DNA of 64,000 bases from Periplaneta americana (Eukaryota > Arthropoda > Insecta > Blattodea > Blattidae). The stretch lies in the NCBI RefSeq assembly GCF_040183065.1, contig NC_091117.1, forward strand, positions 122,222,226-122,286,225, read 5' to 3'. The position numbers were made by a program, and so were the translations under genes. The notes below the pieces were generated by a model. It saw only the letters and a program-made list of their open reading frames with translations. It searched no databases and was not told the origin of the DNA. Positions within the stretch are counted from its first letter, which is position 1, and every line of letters begins with the position of its first letter. Below, piece by piece: positions 1 to 12,326 of this stretch.

Positions 1-1586
1 ATAAATACATAGCGTGGAAACGAAAATTAATTAAAAAATGAAATTGCATATAACTTGAAAACTATGCGTGACACAGAGAAACTAATTACAGATTTGAATT
101 CAGGAGGTAAATTTTCACATTAATCAAGAATGTTATACCCAGAAAAATGAATTTCATTTTTTTTTTTTGTAAAACGGTGTAATTTTATGGCGTACTACAC
201 ACGTTAGCACGTAGGGAGCAGCCGCCACTGCGTGATATTTTCATTGCGTACGTCAAGAAGGCGAAGATTTTCAAAGCGTGCTGCGCGACCCATCCTTGTT
301 CGGCGTTGAACTAAAATCCTAGCAAACCTGTGTGCGCGGTGCTTGAAATGACGAAAGTGAAATTTGGAAGTGCCAAATGTTCGACGAAAACATGTGGGAG
401 TTACAGTCTATCTTAAATCCGTGCATACAGAAGCGTTACCCAACGAAATAATACACGGACATCATTTTATTTTTACTATCATTTCTGATATTAACCTGGC
501 TATACCTTTGGATCAACGGTTGCTACCTCCTTCCACGACTGGAGTTCGATGGCGTAATATACAAACAAATCACTTTACTAGGTATAGGAGGGAATAAAAG
601 TTTACTAGGTATAGGAGGGAAGAAAAGTAGTTCATTTACGTAAACTAGGAAATATCACTCTTTTGAGTTTGATAATTTTCATTACGTTTTTGTTTAATCA
701 GAATACAGTACAGTATTAACAATGAGTGTTTTTACTCACGAACTGAGCTGTCCATGCGGACGTATTCATTATGCAGTGTATATTATACTGTCTATAGCAC
801 ATTAGCCTACACTATAGAGAATGAAGTTAATGAAAAATAATCATAATATGGATATTTAAACACATTTTTCAAAATGGTGGCCGTTCATTTCGATACAGGC
901 TTCAGTTCTAATGTGTGTAATTCCAATTACCAGTTTCGTCCTTCGTACTAGTAATTCATGTTGAAATAATTCTGTACCTACTCTGTAAAAGAGTACCTTA
1001 CGTACTGTAAATTCAATCTTCACTTCTGCTCGATCCGAAAAGATAAAATTACTCAGACATGGTATCTACTGTCCGTCCATTGGTTATGTCGCAGGATCGG
1101 AGAAAGGAGGGAAATCATGTGACAGTTAATTATTTAACTAGGCCCTTTTATTTAAGTTATTTTAAACAGTTGTATAATAGTACGTAGATGTCCAATTCCT
1201 AACAGAAATTAATGTTCTCAGAAAAGAGCTAAGACAGCCCAGCCACTAGCCTTTACAGAGAGGCGAATAAAAGCTGGTGGGAAAAACCGGAATGCGATGT
1301 AGGCAAATGGACGACAGTACCTGTGCGAAAATGATGCAATATTGAAAGCTCTTTCGTCATTGGAAAACGCGAACATATTTTTGGAACGTACTGTGACGGT
1401 AAGGCTACTATGTCTGTATATGCGGTCTTGGATCTGTGTGGAGGACGGTTGAACTTCATTAGTAGAAAGGGTGGGAGTGAAGTACATTCAAAAACTCAGG
1501 TACATTAAAAATTGAAGTAAAAATAAAATGATGTCCCTGTACTTGCTCCATTAGACACTTGGCAAAATTTGCAAGATGAAGTATTG
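1..1586. other. No gene recognised; unassigned AT-rich DNA
   Basis: The reading frames here are short and resemble no family I know. The only local structure is a 27-bp unit repeated twice in tandem at 574-600 and 601-627. The right edge is set by the target duplication of the hAT element that follows. Confidence 0.5.
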
Positions 1587-1594
1587 GTTCCTAT

Positions 1595-4286
1595 TAGTGC
1601 TGTTGATCGATCAGAATATTTAATCGATTAACTATTAGAATTTAATCGATTAATCGAGTTTTGATCTAATTTTAAAAAGTTTCAATATACTGTAACACAC
1701 AATAATTGTTTTAATTTAATTTGTGTTCGGTAATAGTCATTAGTATTAAAATGTTGTATATCTGTATAGGTATATTCTATCGTTATATTACAAAACAATA
1801 CTATTTTAGTCATTTACTAACATATTTATTATGTAGGCTTATCATTTATTTTGTTAATTTCTCCGAGGATTTTTTTAGACAAATGTAAATAAAAAAAGTA
1901 TGAAGACTCACGTAGTTAAAACTGCTTCATCTATGATTTTAAACATGTGAGTGCATTCACATGCTCCGAATTAAGTGCCGCTCTACGTTTAGTAACATTG
2001 TTTCCTGCATCACTAAACACTCATTCGCAGAGGACTGAGATAGCTGGAACACAGAGTAATGTTTTCGCTACACACGAAAGAATTGGAAGCTGAAGGGAAT
2101 GTGTCTTCCACCACAGTAGAGGATCTGCAAAGTCGTCATCCAGTTCTCCCAAAGATTTGTAGACGTCGATCTCTGCTGCGAGTGGTGTCCTCGGATTTGT
2201 CGTCATCATCAAAAACCAATTTTCTTTTCTTCACATTTAATTGTGTTGTAGTTTTCGTAGTGGCCACAACTTTTTTGGAAATTCGTGACAACACTAGTTC
2301 TCTTGCTTCTCTAGGAAGAATTTTAAGATTTGAATCTTGGATCGAGAGCTATAGCTTCTTGATACATTTCTAATTTAGGCCAGTCGTTAACTCTTCCCAC
2401 TAAATCTTCGACAATAGCTGTTTTAAATCTGATCACATAACGAAGGTCTGTATCGGTGACTTTCAAATTTAACCTTAGGTATGTTATTGCAGGCAATACG
2501 ACACTTGCTGTGACATATTTACTTCCTACAAGAAAATCACATATATCTAGACATGGCTTCAGACATTCAAACATTTTTTTTGTGTCAGTTCCCATTCAAT
2601 TTCAGTTAATGGAATTATATTTGATGGGTGGGTAGCTAATACATCCACATTCCTCTCTTAGCTTTCGGGAGTCTTTCCAACATTAAGCATGTACTGTTCC
2701 AACGAGTCACTACGACTTGTTTTAGTTTCAATTGCGGAATATTAAGATCATTCAGTTTTTGAGACAGTTGATTTTCAAGGTATGAACTGTGTTTAAAAGT
2801 CCTACAATTTTTCTGCATTTACTAAGCAGAGTACCTATAGAAACACTTTTAATTCCTTTATTAAGACTTAACTGTAACGTATGGGCAGCACATCTGACAT
2901 AATATTTAGACTTTTTAATGCCAGGTACAATATTCCTAGCATTATCTGTGCATATTGCAACAACTTTATTTTGTAAATTCCATTCGCTGACAACTTGTTC
3001 GAACTCGTCAGTACAAGTAGCCGCAGTGTGTTTTTCTTACATTTTTTACTTATAATGTCCCACTGCAAAATTTCCAGTTGGAATCAATCCAATGTGCACT
3101 AATACCCTAATCACTTTAATTCGCTATTGAAGTTCAGAAATCTCCTGTTAGGCCGACATATTTCGTGTATTTTAGTTCATCTAATAAATTTGATTCTTCA
3201 ATGTCGTAAAATGTACCAATTCGCTTAGTTACAACGTCTCTAGATGGAAGATTGTACGAGGTACTACCAATGGCTTCCCTTAAAACATCCTTTAGTCCTT
3301 CATCCGAAATAATATTGATCGGCCGACTATCCCTTACTATCCATTTCACGATTTTGTTTGTTAGTTCAGCTTCCTTTAAAACAGAAATCGCTTGGGCTAT
3401 GAAGTGATTTAAATTCGACTGTGATGAGCGGGCTGCAGAACCAGATGATGATTCAGTACTATTGTTTAATGGATGGACGTGTTTCAAGTGGTAATTCAAA
3501 CTGCTTGCGCTGCCACTATAACTAAAAGATGTTCCGCAAATTTTACAAAAATCTTTTATTCTGTCAAGCACTCCTCCACGATCGTTCAATTTAGATCCAA
3601 ACGGTTCACCGAGTTTACCTCTCAAATTTTCATATGCCATAATGGAGTTTACACTCTTCACAGATCACAGAAAACTATTTTTTTTTCTTTATCAAACTAA
3701 AAACACAACCGTCAAATACAAACTCAGTACAGAAACTGAAACTGAGGTCGAAACAGAAGACTGTCCCCTATTGTAATCCGAATCACCAGAGTTTAGAAAA
3801 AGAGGAAGATAGTTTCTCTCTCACTTGCACACAGTGTAGACATGGTTATTTTATAAGGAATAAGGGGGAGGAATCCCTGAAAAGTATGTATTTCATATGC
3901 TAGGAAGATGAGCTGACAACAAGTTTGACGTTTTCTTGGAAAACCATAAAACTTACTAAGTGTTTCGCATTGTGTTTCAACTTTCAATAGGGATAGACCT
4001 GGTCACTGTCCTCATGTCTCCATCTCTTTCTGAAGTGTTTGTGCAAAGATTTTCTCTACGCTAATCTGATTTGCAGTTAGAATATAACAGTACTATATTG
4101 TGCTTTTAAGTAAGCAATTTCCGAGAGAGGAACATTGTCGGAATTTTTAGTATGAGTTTGTATTAACTAAGTAATAATTAATATCAACTACAACCGATTA
4201 ATTTTAATCGACTCGATTATTCGATTAAATATTTTGCTCGATTAGTCTTACAACAGAAACTCATCGATTAATCGATTAAATCCCTA
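1595..4286 (-). mobile_element. hAT DNA transposon, decayed, with 8-bp target duplication
   Basis: The 8-bp sequence gttcctat lies directly outside both ends (1587-1594 and 4287-4294), the target duplication length expected of hAT. The ends are short and imperfect: TAGTGCTG on the left and, read inward, TAGGGATTTAA on the right. Ac-type hAT ends of the form TAGGGATGAAA are known. Both subterminal regions carry repeated atcgattaat motifs, possibly transposase binding sites. Length is 2692 bp. The minus strand holds a broken BED-finger transposase. Confidence 0.85.
1935..3661 (-). pseudogene. BED-finger hAT transposase remnant
   Basis: The N-terminal frame (3661-3134, 175 aa) has a BED-type zinc finger, with FCKICGTSFSYSG followed by LNYHLKHVHPL, then the hAT stretch ending in GLTGDF. 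Later pieces in other frames include VVTRWNSTCLMLERL (about 2690-2720), the region ending ALDPRFKS (2323-2595), and the dimerisation part VPAISVLCE, then a stop, then VFSDAGNNVTKRRAAL (about 1980-2060). Order and content match ZBED-type hAT transposases. Several stops and frameshifts separate the pieces, so it cannot make a full protein. Confidence 0.85.
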
Positions 4287-4294
4287 GTTCCTAT

Positions 4295-4972
4295 ATTACT
4301 TATGCTTGGTTTGTTGTGATCTATTGCGCCCTGGACTTCAAACAAGGTATTTAGTATTCACCCTCTAGAATACTCGATGATAGTAACATGATATTATCAA
4401 AATTTGAGACTCTGTATGGAACTATCAAAAGGACATTAAAAAGAACAGGAAAACAAAGAAAATTAAAACATGATTAAGACACTGACGATGCATGAGCTAT
4501 AGGGTGAAACGAGGATTATTGGAATAACAGAAGAAGTAGAATACAGGCTGTGGAGATGATGTTCCATACATAATTATATTAAAAGATGTGCTATAATGAG
4601 AAAATGAAAAAAATATACAGATATGCGTAAAGAAATGGATATAAGTATAAAGGATAAAATACACCAGCAAAATTGGACAGAACATCTTTCAAGCACGGAC
4701 GAAAGCCGATCACCAAACAAAGCCTTTCTGCTATGGTCCGAGGAGAAAAATAAGGAGAAGCAGAATGGTATAATATTTGTAACTTATTTGAACTTCACTA
4801 AGAAACATTAAATTAAACATAAGTGTCTTATGATCTATTCTGCTAAGGCCATTCGATTCTTAAAGAGTATACAATCTCGACGAACATCACAACAAATTAC
4901 ATCGTAATCAACGACAGGAAATACTATGTTAATAAGATCTAAAAATTAAGTCACAACAATTTCGTATGCTCG
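4295..4972. other. Intergenic, nothing recognised
   Basis: AT-rich sequence between the hAT element and the 3' end of the first chitin-binding gene. The frames are short and unsupported. Confidence 0.4.
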
Positions 4973-4978
4973 TTTATT
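4973..4978 (-). terminator. Polyadenylation signal of chitin-binding gene 1
   Basis: AATAAA on the minus strand, about 185 nt past the stop codon. The paralog at 49 kb has the same hexamer at nearly the same distance, which makes chance less likely. Confidence 0.5.
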
Positions 4979-5162
4979 AAAACTTCATTTCGATTTTACG
5001 TACTTGTACAAATATTATACAAAAGTGATCAACTTTCTTTTCATTAATGTATAAATATTAGTGTAATACCGAAATTCATGTATAATCCATTTCCTGAACA
5101 CAGTCGTCATCGTTCCATTATTACAAACTCGTTTTACAAACCAATTGCTCCGTTTTTTATAA

Positions 5163-6670
5163 TTATTCGCTGCTGCTGCTGTCGCTTCCTGGAACAGATT
5201 CCTCGCTGGTGCTGTCGTCTCCACTGCTCTTGCTGCTGTCTCCACTCTCGCTGCTCTTTGGGCAGTTGTTTTGTCCGGGCCAGTCGCAAGTGTCACATTG
5301 CGTATTCCATACGAGGTTAGAAGGACAGGCTTTACAGTAGGCTACTCCGTTACTGCAGTGGTAGAAGTAATGTTGGTCTGGGTGGGGGAAGAAAACAGAC
5401 AGGGCGGGATCTTTGGATGGGCATTTGGGAGGGTTACTGTCCTCCGGACACTCGTTGCTCTCGCTGCTGCTGCTGTCACTGCCTGGAACAGATTCCTCGC
5501 TGGTGCTGTCGTCTCCACTGCTCTTACTACTGTCGCCACTCTCACTGCTCTTATCTTCTGGTGGTGGTGGGGGTGGTGCTGGTTCACTTTCGCTACTGCT
5601 GCTGTCACTGCCTGGAACAGATTCCTCGCTGGTGCTGTCATCCCCACTGCTCTTGCTGCTGTCTCCACTCTCGCTGCTCTTTGGGCAGTTGTTTTGTCCG
5701 GGCCAGTCGCAAGTGTCACATTGCGTGTTCCATTCGAGGTTAGAAGGGCAGACTTTACAATAGGCTACTCCGTTACTGCAGTGGTAGAAGTAGTGTTTGT
5801 CTGGGTGGGGGAAGAAGACGGATACGGATGGATCTTTGGATGGACATTTGGGAGGGTTGCTGTCTTCTGGGCATTCGTTGCTCTCGCTGCTGCTGCTGTC
5901 ACTGCCTGGAACAGATTCCTCGCTGGTGCTGTCGTCTCCACTGCTCTTACTACTGTCCCCACTCTCACTGCTCTTATCTTCTGGTGGTGGTGGGGGTGGT
6001 GCTGGTTCACTTTCGCTGCTGCTGCTGTCACTGCCTGGAACAGATTCCTCGCTGGTACTGTCGTCTCCACTGCTCTTACTGCTGTCTCCACTCTCGCTGC
6101 TCTTTGGACAGTTGTTTTGTCCGGGCCAGTCGCAAGTGTCACATTGCGTGTTCCATTCCAGATTTGAAGGGCAAACTTTACAGTAGGCTACTCCGTTACT
6201 GCAGTGGTAGAAGTAATGTTTGTCTGGATGGGGGAAGAAAACAGATTCGGCGGGATCTTTGGATGGACATTTGGGAGGGTTGCTGTCTTCTGGACACTCG
6301 TTGCTCTCACTGCTACTGCTGTCACTGTTTGGAACAGATTCCTCGCTGGTGCTGTCGTCTCCACTGCTTTTGCTAGAATCTCCGCTTTCGCTTTCGTCGT
6401 CGTCGCCACCATCACCACCGCGTCCCAAAACACAATTGGCGTTCTGCGGCCAATCACAGGTGTTCGCTTCAGCATGCCAATGAAGGCCAGCTGCACAGTG
6501 CATTAGAACGCCTTGTCCACTAACGCATTGGTAGTAGGCATTGCAGTCTGCTGAATCCGCATAGAAGGCAACGCCACTGGCACAGCCTGAAGACTTCAGC
6601 TCCGGAGCTGGCACAGATTCTCCCCACGAAAGGAATAACGTTATTATTCCTATAGCTGGTATTATATGCG
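5163..6670 (-). CDS. Chitin-binding (CBM14) acidic Ser-rich secreted protein, gene 1, exon 2
   Basis: Main exon of a 504-aa secreted protein, probably of the peritrophic matrix or cuticle (inference from family). The acceptor ttattttcag ends at 6671. Joining exon 1 (ATGAAAG, 8280-8286) in phase 1 gives a signal peptide starting MKAHIIPAIGIITLFLSW. The first peritrophin-A domain, Cys31 to Cys81, has spacing C-x12-C-x5-C-x9-C-x12-C-x7-C. Three further chitin-binding-like domains follow (CPED...CPSK...HYFYHCSNGVAYCKVCP...CDTCDW...NNC), separated by serine/aspartate/glutamate-rich linkers and EPAPPPPPP hinges. These domains have eight Cys instead of six. The linkers are rich in S-x-E/D sites suitable for phosphorylation and possibly glycosylation. 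The first in-frame GTG of this exon is not the start; the spliced ATG explains the signal peptide better. A paralog lies at 49009-61243. Confidence 0.88.
5174..6360 (-). repeat. In-frame tandem repeat, about 423-bp unit, three copies
   Basis: The sequence gctactccgttactgcagtg recurs about every 423 bp (near 5341, 5764 and 6187). Each unit codes for one 8-Cys domain plus acidic linker, or 141 aa. The units are nearly identical, which suggests recent duplication or gene conversion. Confidence 0.9.
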
Positions 6671-7454
6671 CTGAAAATAATTAAACAATAGATTAAACTT
6701 TTTTTTTATTTCAGTACAGAAATATGTAACATAATGTTCAAAATGCATCTAATCCATTTCAGTTCGGCTACTATTTATTTTGAACGGTATTTAATTTACA
6801 ATATTCTTTCTAATCACTGTTATGACAATCATGAGTAGATTGGGTTTCAGTCAGGAGAAATTCTTCCACATATCATGTTAGGATCACCTTACAATGATTA
6901 AAATTTTATGCACATTTTAAATGATTAACATAAAATTTAAGTAATAAGCTGAAAGAAATATTGTGCAAATAAATAGGCACGGACTAATAAGATTGCATAC
7001 GTGTTTCATGAATGGAGGAAGAAATCTTCTATTGATCTCATAAAATTTCATCTTGTGAGCTGTTTGTAAGGGTGAGGGGAATTTATAGCATCAAATATTT
7101 AATATGATAACGAGATCAGTTGTTGCATTTCACCATAAATATCACATATTTAAAATATAGCCGTTTCCTGCACAATTTGCATAATCAGAGCCAAGTTGGC
7201 TTACACTGCGATGTAGCTTGAATGGCACAGACAATATGATTAGTGAAAATAAGTATTATTTATGTATTAATCAGAACAATGTTGAACAGTAATCGCTTTC
7301 GGTGTATAAGTTTTTCTTACACAGTCAATTGAGGAGAACATAATACCCGCATTATGAATAAAGTTGTTTATAACAATTGTGATAATTAAATACAAATAAT
7401 TACGAGGACAATTATAAAGGCACTATTTTACATAGTACAGCCTGTTATTGTTGC

Positions 7455-7456
<2 letters not shown>

Positions 7457-7524
<68 letters not shown>
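7457..7524. repeat. (ATT)n microsatellite in intron 1 of gene 1
   Basis: Perfect trinucleotide run of about 68 bp within the 1.6-kb intron (6671-8279). I see nothing else in this intron. Confidence 0.95.
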
Positions 7525-7525
<1 letters not shown>

Positions 7526-8279
7526 GGGAGCGGATACCTACGTAATTAAATATTTTTTGCACGTGATAAAATATAATTAACAAAGTTAGAAATTCGGAAT
7601 GTGAAGTTCCAAGCGTAAAAGCTGAATTTAATTTCACATAAAGACACATATTTCCACAAAAAATATTTGTGTGAATATGTATTTTCAGGAAATCTATTAT
7701 AAGCACATAAATCTTGGAGTTTCCTTTTTACTTGAATTAATTTTTTAGAACTCTGAAGTATTTTAAAGAGTTTCTATGCGCGGTGTTATGTATACATGAT
7801 CCATTTTTTATGTTTGTTCAATATCTTTGGCTGTAGTTCTGCAATCGTAATGCCACAAGTTCTGAGAAGAGAGAGCTGCTAGTCAGCATATTGTCAATGT
7901 TATTGAAGAGTAAATTAACATAAACAAGAACGAGAAGTCGCGCAAAATATAATTTATAGGAACGCAAGTGTTTTGACTTTTGAATAACACCTGCATGTGA
8001 GATGCTTTTGAAAATTTGATACTAAAGATACTTAGAAATATGTATTAGAATATAAAATAAGTGTCTGCATTATTTTGCGAGAACAGGTCGTTATGACAGT
8101 TCACATAGACATAGAGTAATGTCTTATTAACCTTCAACTGAATTACTTAAAAATTATAAATTTCGCAGTAAGTTTAATTATGCTGGATTTTACTTATAGT
8201 TTTAAGAATTTGATGTTTTAAGTTTCCAATTGTGTAAGTAACTTAAGAGTCTATTAAAATAAGTTAAAATATTTCTTAC

Positions 8280-8286
8280 CTTTCAT
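8280..8286 (-). CDS. Chitin-binding gene 1, coding exon 1 (Met-Lys-)
   Basis: The minus strand reads ATG AAA G followed by the strong donor GTAAGA. Phase 1 joins exactly to the acceptor at 6671, making MKA and a hydrophobic signal sequence. A TATA box and initiator lie just upstream at consensus spacing. The same layout (7-nt coding exon, phase 1) occurs in the paralog. Confidence 0.75.
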
Positions 8287-8330
8287 CGTTTTTCGCCAAT
8301 TGCTTACTCTATATGAAAAACAAACTACGG

Positions 8331-8364
8331 TTCTGATGTACGTTCGATATTGCAGTAGTATATA
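8331..8364 (-). promoter_or_regulatory. Core promoter of chitin-binding gene 1: TATA box and Inr
   Basis: TATATA starts at 8364 (minus strand) and a TCAGA initiator has its A at 8334, 30 nt downstream. The resulting 5' UTR would be about 48 nt. This matches the arthropod TATA/Inr arrangement. Confidence 0.65.
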
Positions 8365-10544
8365 TACCAGAGTGGATACGAACTTTGATTCTTAATGCGT
8401 TGCAAATAAATGTCACTAAAGTAAACGTTTTGGACGTACTGCCAGTCATCATGTCATTCCTTGGCAGATGATACAGACAGGACAATAAAATTCACACATA
8501 TCTGCCTTATGATAATGATCGCAGAGAAAGACATCAGAAACTGTCTGCTACAGTGACATAGTAATCCGCAATACTATGTAGCGTAATATTTAATTATAGA
8601 AAAATTCTTCCTTTCTGAAGATATCATAACTATTACGATCATATAGTTATGTGTTTGCGATTGGAGACGGTAAGAGAAGAGGAACAGCTATACCGCAGGC
8701 TTTGCACGCTGGAGATCCGCGCTCAAATATTGGCGAGTGTAAATATTATCCATGGTGATACAGGTGTTATCAGGATAAGCCTCTTAATAGTTATCAATCT
8801 ATGATCATCATCATAGTCATTGTTTTAATCACCACTCATTCACAGATACTGAGCAAGACAATACAATTCTGTAGAATGAACTCCACGTAAAGAGAAAGTG
8901 AAGAAGGAAGGATAGGCTATAGTGAACTTGAGAAATTTCATTATTTAAAATCTTCATAATTATCAGTGTAAGGTTCAGTTTAGTTCAGTGTTTACGATAA
9001 GTGGGAAGTCATTTTTCGGAAACATTTTTATGTATACTAATACTATAAGTTAAATTTGAATTTTTTAATTAAAAACATTATTGAAGTGAGTTTTTATAAA
9101 GTACGTTTATTACGTTTTATTAAATGTTCAAACTCATTAGAATACCTACAATATTGAACGATTTAAGAAATCATACAATATCTATGATTTTTCGGAAGTA
9201 AAAGACTTCAAGTAAATAAACGTCTAAGTGCCACATTTGTCAAAATAATGTTTTCACTGGAATAGCAATTTTATGTGCTTAGCCCTATAACATAAATAAG
9301 AATCAAAGTCCAGATATGTTCCTTCATCGTTTTATTAGGTTTCGAAATGGCGGAATATGTATATGCCAGTAGCTTCGATGTAATATATTCTGGCTGATTT
9401 TCCCGAAGTTTAAAATGGCACTCAGGTCGTTATTTACTTGAATTCTTCAAATTAAATTAGTACGGTACCAGTAATATCTTCGCTAATGTTATTCAGTATT
9501 GAAAATCCGGACATTGTCTCTTTATAGAAGGAACAGAATTTGAATTTCGGCATTTGGTTGACATAGTATCGATTTTGTTAGTTTAAGAGGACTCGATAAG
9601 ACGTAGTGGCATAAATAAAAAAAGCTGATTTATGTGCAATTTACTTTAAATTTAATATTCTAAATTATCATCGTTCAACTATTCCAGTAAGTGTCCTTTT
9701 TTAGTAGTTTTATAACTGTATGCAAGGCACATTTCGGTTACGTCCTCTTTTGCCGGTCTTATTTCCTCCTTTCGACATTTTTCAAGCTTTGAGTACATTC
9801 AGTGTGAAACCTATCCCAGATAGAACTTAATTCTTTTACCACATATTGCCATAGTGATGCTCTTTGCATTAAATATAAAATTATGAGAATGTGAAAAAAA
9901 AATAGCAGAAAAAAATTTAAGTATAAAATGATATTGAAATTTTGGACATTTAGGAAAAAATCAGGGAGAAAGCAACATTAGAGTAAAACCGACTTAAATG
10001 TTTTAATGGACAGAGAAAGCATTGAACAACAATCTAGAAAGGTTTCAACTCTATATCTTCAATTGTTTAGGAGCTGAGTGTATCAAAACATTTAAACTTT
10101 AACATTATCAAGATAGGAACTATCCGATTCCCTTAAGAGCACCGACTTTTATTTAACAACAGTAATTTGTGAGCTTTCGTAAATTTTATTTTAAGTCGAA
10201 TGTTACTTTTGATAATTCCACCAAACTCAGACACCACATTAAGAAGCAGCGGAAAAGCTGTACTAGAATTACTTTATTAGTTTATTGAAATTAAAAACTG
10301 AAATAAAAAGTACTCTAAGTTATGTCCAAATAAGCCACATCTTAATTTATTTGACAACAAAAGTTAAAGCTTCAACAACGAGATCATAATATTATAGTAG
10401 TGTATCTTCACTGAACCGTGTAAGAATTATAATACTACTCAGCGTGTGGAACGTATTTAAATCCTTATACATATTTTTAATTAATAATATTTTGCTTTAT
10501 GTTTGACGTCTAATAACATTAAATAACAATCCATTCACTCTCTT
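8365..10544. other. Upstream region of gene 1, nothing recognised
   Basis: About 2.2 kb of AT-rich DNA without long frames or clear repeats. It may hold distal control sites of gene 1, but none can be named. Confidence 0.35.
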
Positions 10545-10553
10545 AATATAATT

Positions 10554-10784
10554 CGCACCTCAGAACTATACTGTCGTAACTCCCAAAACACTCTTTTGAG
10601 AAAATCGAGTTTAAAGATTTTAAAAGCACGTCAAAATTCAGGGTTTTAAGATAAACATAAGATTTTTTGTATACAGATATATATGTCAATGGAACATTGA
10701 ATTTTGAAGTGCGTTGCAAATCTTTAAACTCGATTTTCTCAAAAGAGTGTTTTGGGAGTTACGACAGTGTAGTTCTGAGGGTGC
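10554..10784. mobile_element. MITE with about 70-bp inverted repeats and 9-bp target duplication
   Basis: The left end (cacctcagaactatactgtc) is inverted at the right end (gacagtgtagttctgagggtg), and the arms continue through the aaaatcgagtttaaag stretch. AATATAATT flanks both sides (10545-10553 and 10785-10793). A 9-bp duplication suggests Mutator-like mobilisation. Confidence 0.8.
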
Positions 10785-10869
10785 AATATAATTATGTTTA
10801 TAAAATTCTGATTTATCATTAACAATCAACTTCAAAATAATAGGCCTTGTCCCTAACACACTCTGAATA

Positions 10870-11528
10870 TGAGGCGTTTCGTAAGAGAAGGGCGAGCCCG
10901 CCAAGGGTCGATTTTGTGTTTTTTACTCTTCCGAATATTCTAAGACACATATCTGCAACATAAGCCTGATAGACGTTGGCGGGCTCGTCCTTACTACATC
11001 GAAATTATCATTGTTTTTAAGGTTGGAGAAACTGCGTAGCCTCTGACAGGTTCATAATATTCATATTACTCCGTACGAGAAGGGCGAATACGCCACTACG
11101 CCTGAAGGCGCGCGCCATTCATTGTTTCAGTGTTGTTGTAACCACACAGACGAGTACAACCGTATTACGTGTATTTATGGACATTGTAATAGCTTATTAC
11201 GAGTAATAGTGACAGTGATAATCAACCAGGCATATCTGGTTATTGTAGGAAACGTCAGAGGCATGTCGAAAAAATGGAAAAACGTACAAGCTAATTGTAA
11301 GATTAAAAGGAATGTGAATGTTACATTAGTACGAAAACTAGCAGTGACCGACTCAGAGGAACATCTTCATGAAGATGATATAATGGATTATTAGCGCCTC
11401 TGTTCCCAAAACAAATGAGACTACTTTTGATAGCAAGAGTAATAACATGACAGGCATCTACTTATTTTTTGTTTATTAATAATTTCAGACAATTTGTAAA
11501 TGTCATATCAGAGTGCGATTAAGCGTTT

Positions 11529-11588
<60 letters not shown>

Positions 11589-11873
11589 CATTAATGTCTG
11601 CCTCTATTGAGTTCATTCTACGCCTTTTGCTTTTTTCTAATAGCCTATACTGTTTTCAAATTATTCCCATAATATTGATGAATTCATGTCATCTAAGTTC
11701 ACTATTAAGTTGGAATATTAAATTGGATATTTAATTGCAATTTTCAATAAAGGTATTCGTTTTTCAGTGTACAAAATATCGTCCTTATCTCGTTTACAGG
11801 TAAAATACTTTGAACATCGATTATCTCTACAGGTACATTTGGCGGTTTCGCCCTTCTCTTACGGAACGCCTCA
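10870..11873 (+). mobile_element. TIR DNA element, about 1 kb, superfamily unclear
   Basis: The ends are inverted copies of a roughly 35-bp sequence starting TGAGGCGTTTCGTAAGAG, flanked by TA. The motif gagaagggcga recurs inside near 11080, and a cgggctcgtcc relative lies near 10982, so subterminal repeats are present. One plus-strand frame reads GYCRKRQRHVEKMEKRTS, which resembles a basic segment seen in insect proteins of unknown function. The rest of any transposase is missing. An (ATT)n tract lies at 11535-11588. Confidence 0.65.
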
Positions 11874-12147
11874 TATAAACAGTACCAATATTCGAAACTT
11901 ACTTTTAAAATTGTAAATAATTAAAGATAAACAATGCATTGTTTTATCCTATCATTCACTTAAAAAAAATTGAATCTTCAAAGAGGCAGAATACGTGCAA
12001 CCCATGTTTCAATCTGTTCAATAACAAAATGCTTAAAATACAAATAAATAACATGTTTAATCATTTTGAAAAATCGATGTGATTAAATACAGTTAATTGA
12101 GTTTCATTATTAATTTAATATGGTTTGGCAATATTTTGCCACTTGGG

Positions 12148-12326
12148 GTGCTATTCATAGACATTTCGCAGCACGCGCTACGAGCGTACTAGGCTAGCCC
12201 CGGCTATACACTGGTTACTTGTACAAAATTCAATCATATCCTATCGCTAACACTAGTTTATGAATACGAAAAACGCTGATCATCCACCGGAGACCCGCTC
12301 TAAAAATGTTTATGAATACGGCCCTT
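12148..12326. mobile_element. MITE-like element, 'gtattcataaacattt' ends
   Basis: The left end ggtgctattcatagacattt is mirrored by aaaatgtttatgaatacggc at the right, with a GC-rich centre. The arms are about 22 bp with mismatches. No target duplication is certain. Confidence 0.55.

Noticed and set aside
5271-6167. 298-aa plus-strand frame and similar long frames across gene 1
   Set aside because: Antisense shadows of the serine-rich repeat coding on the minus strand, which has signal peptide, splice sites and known domains.
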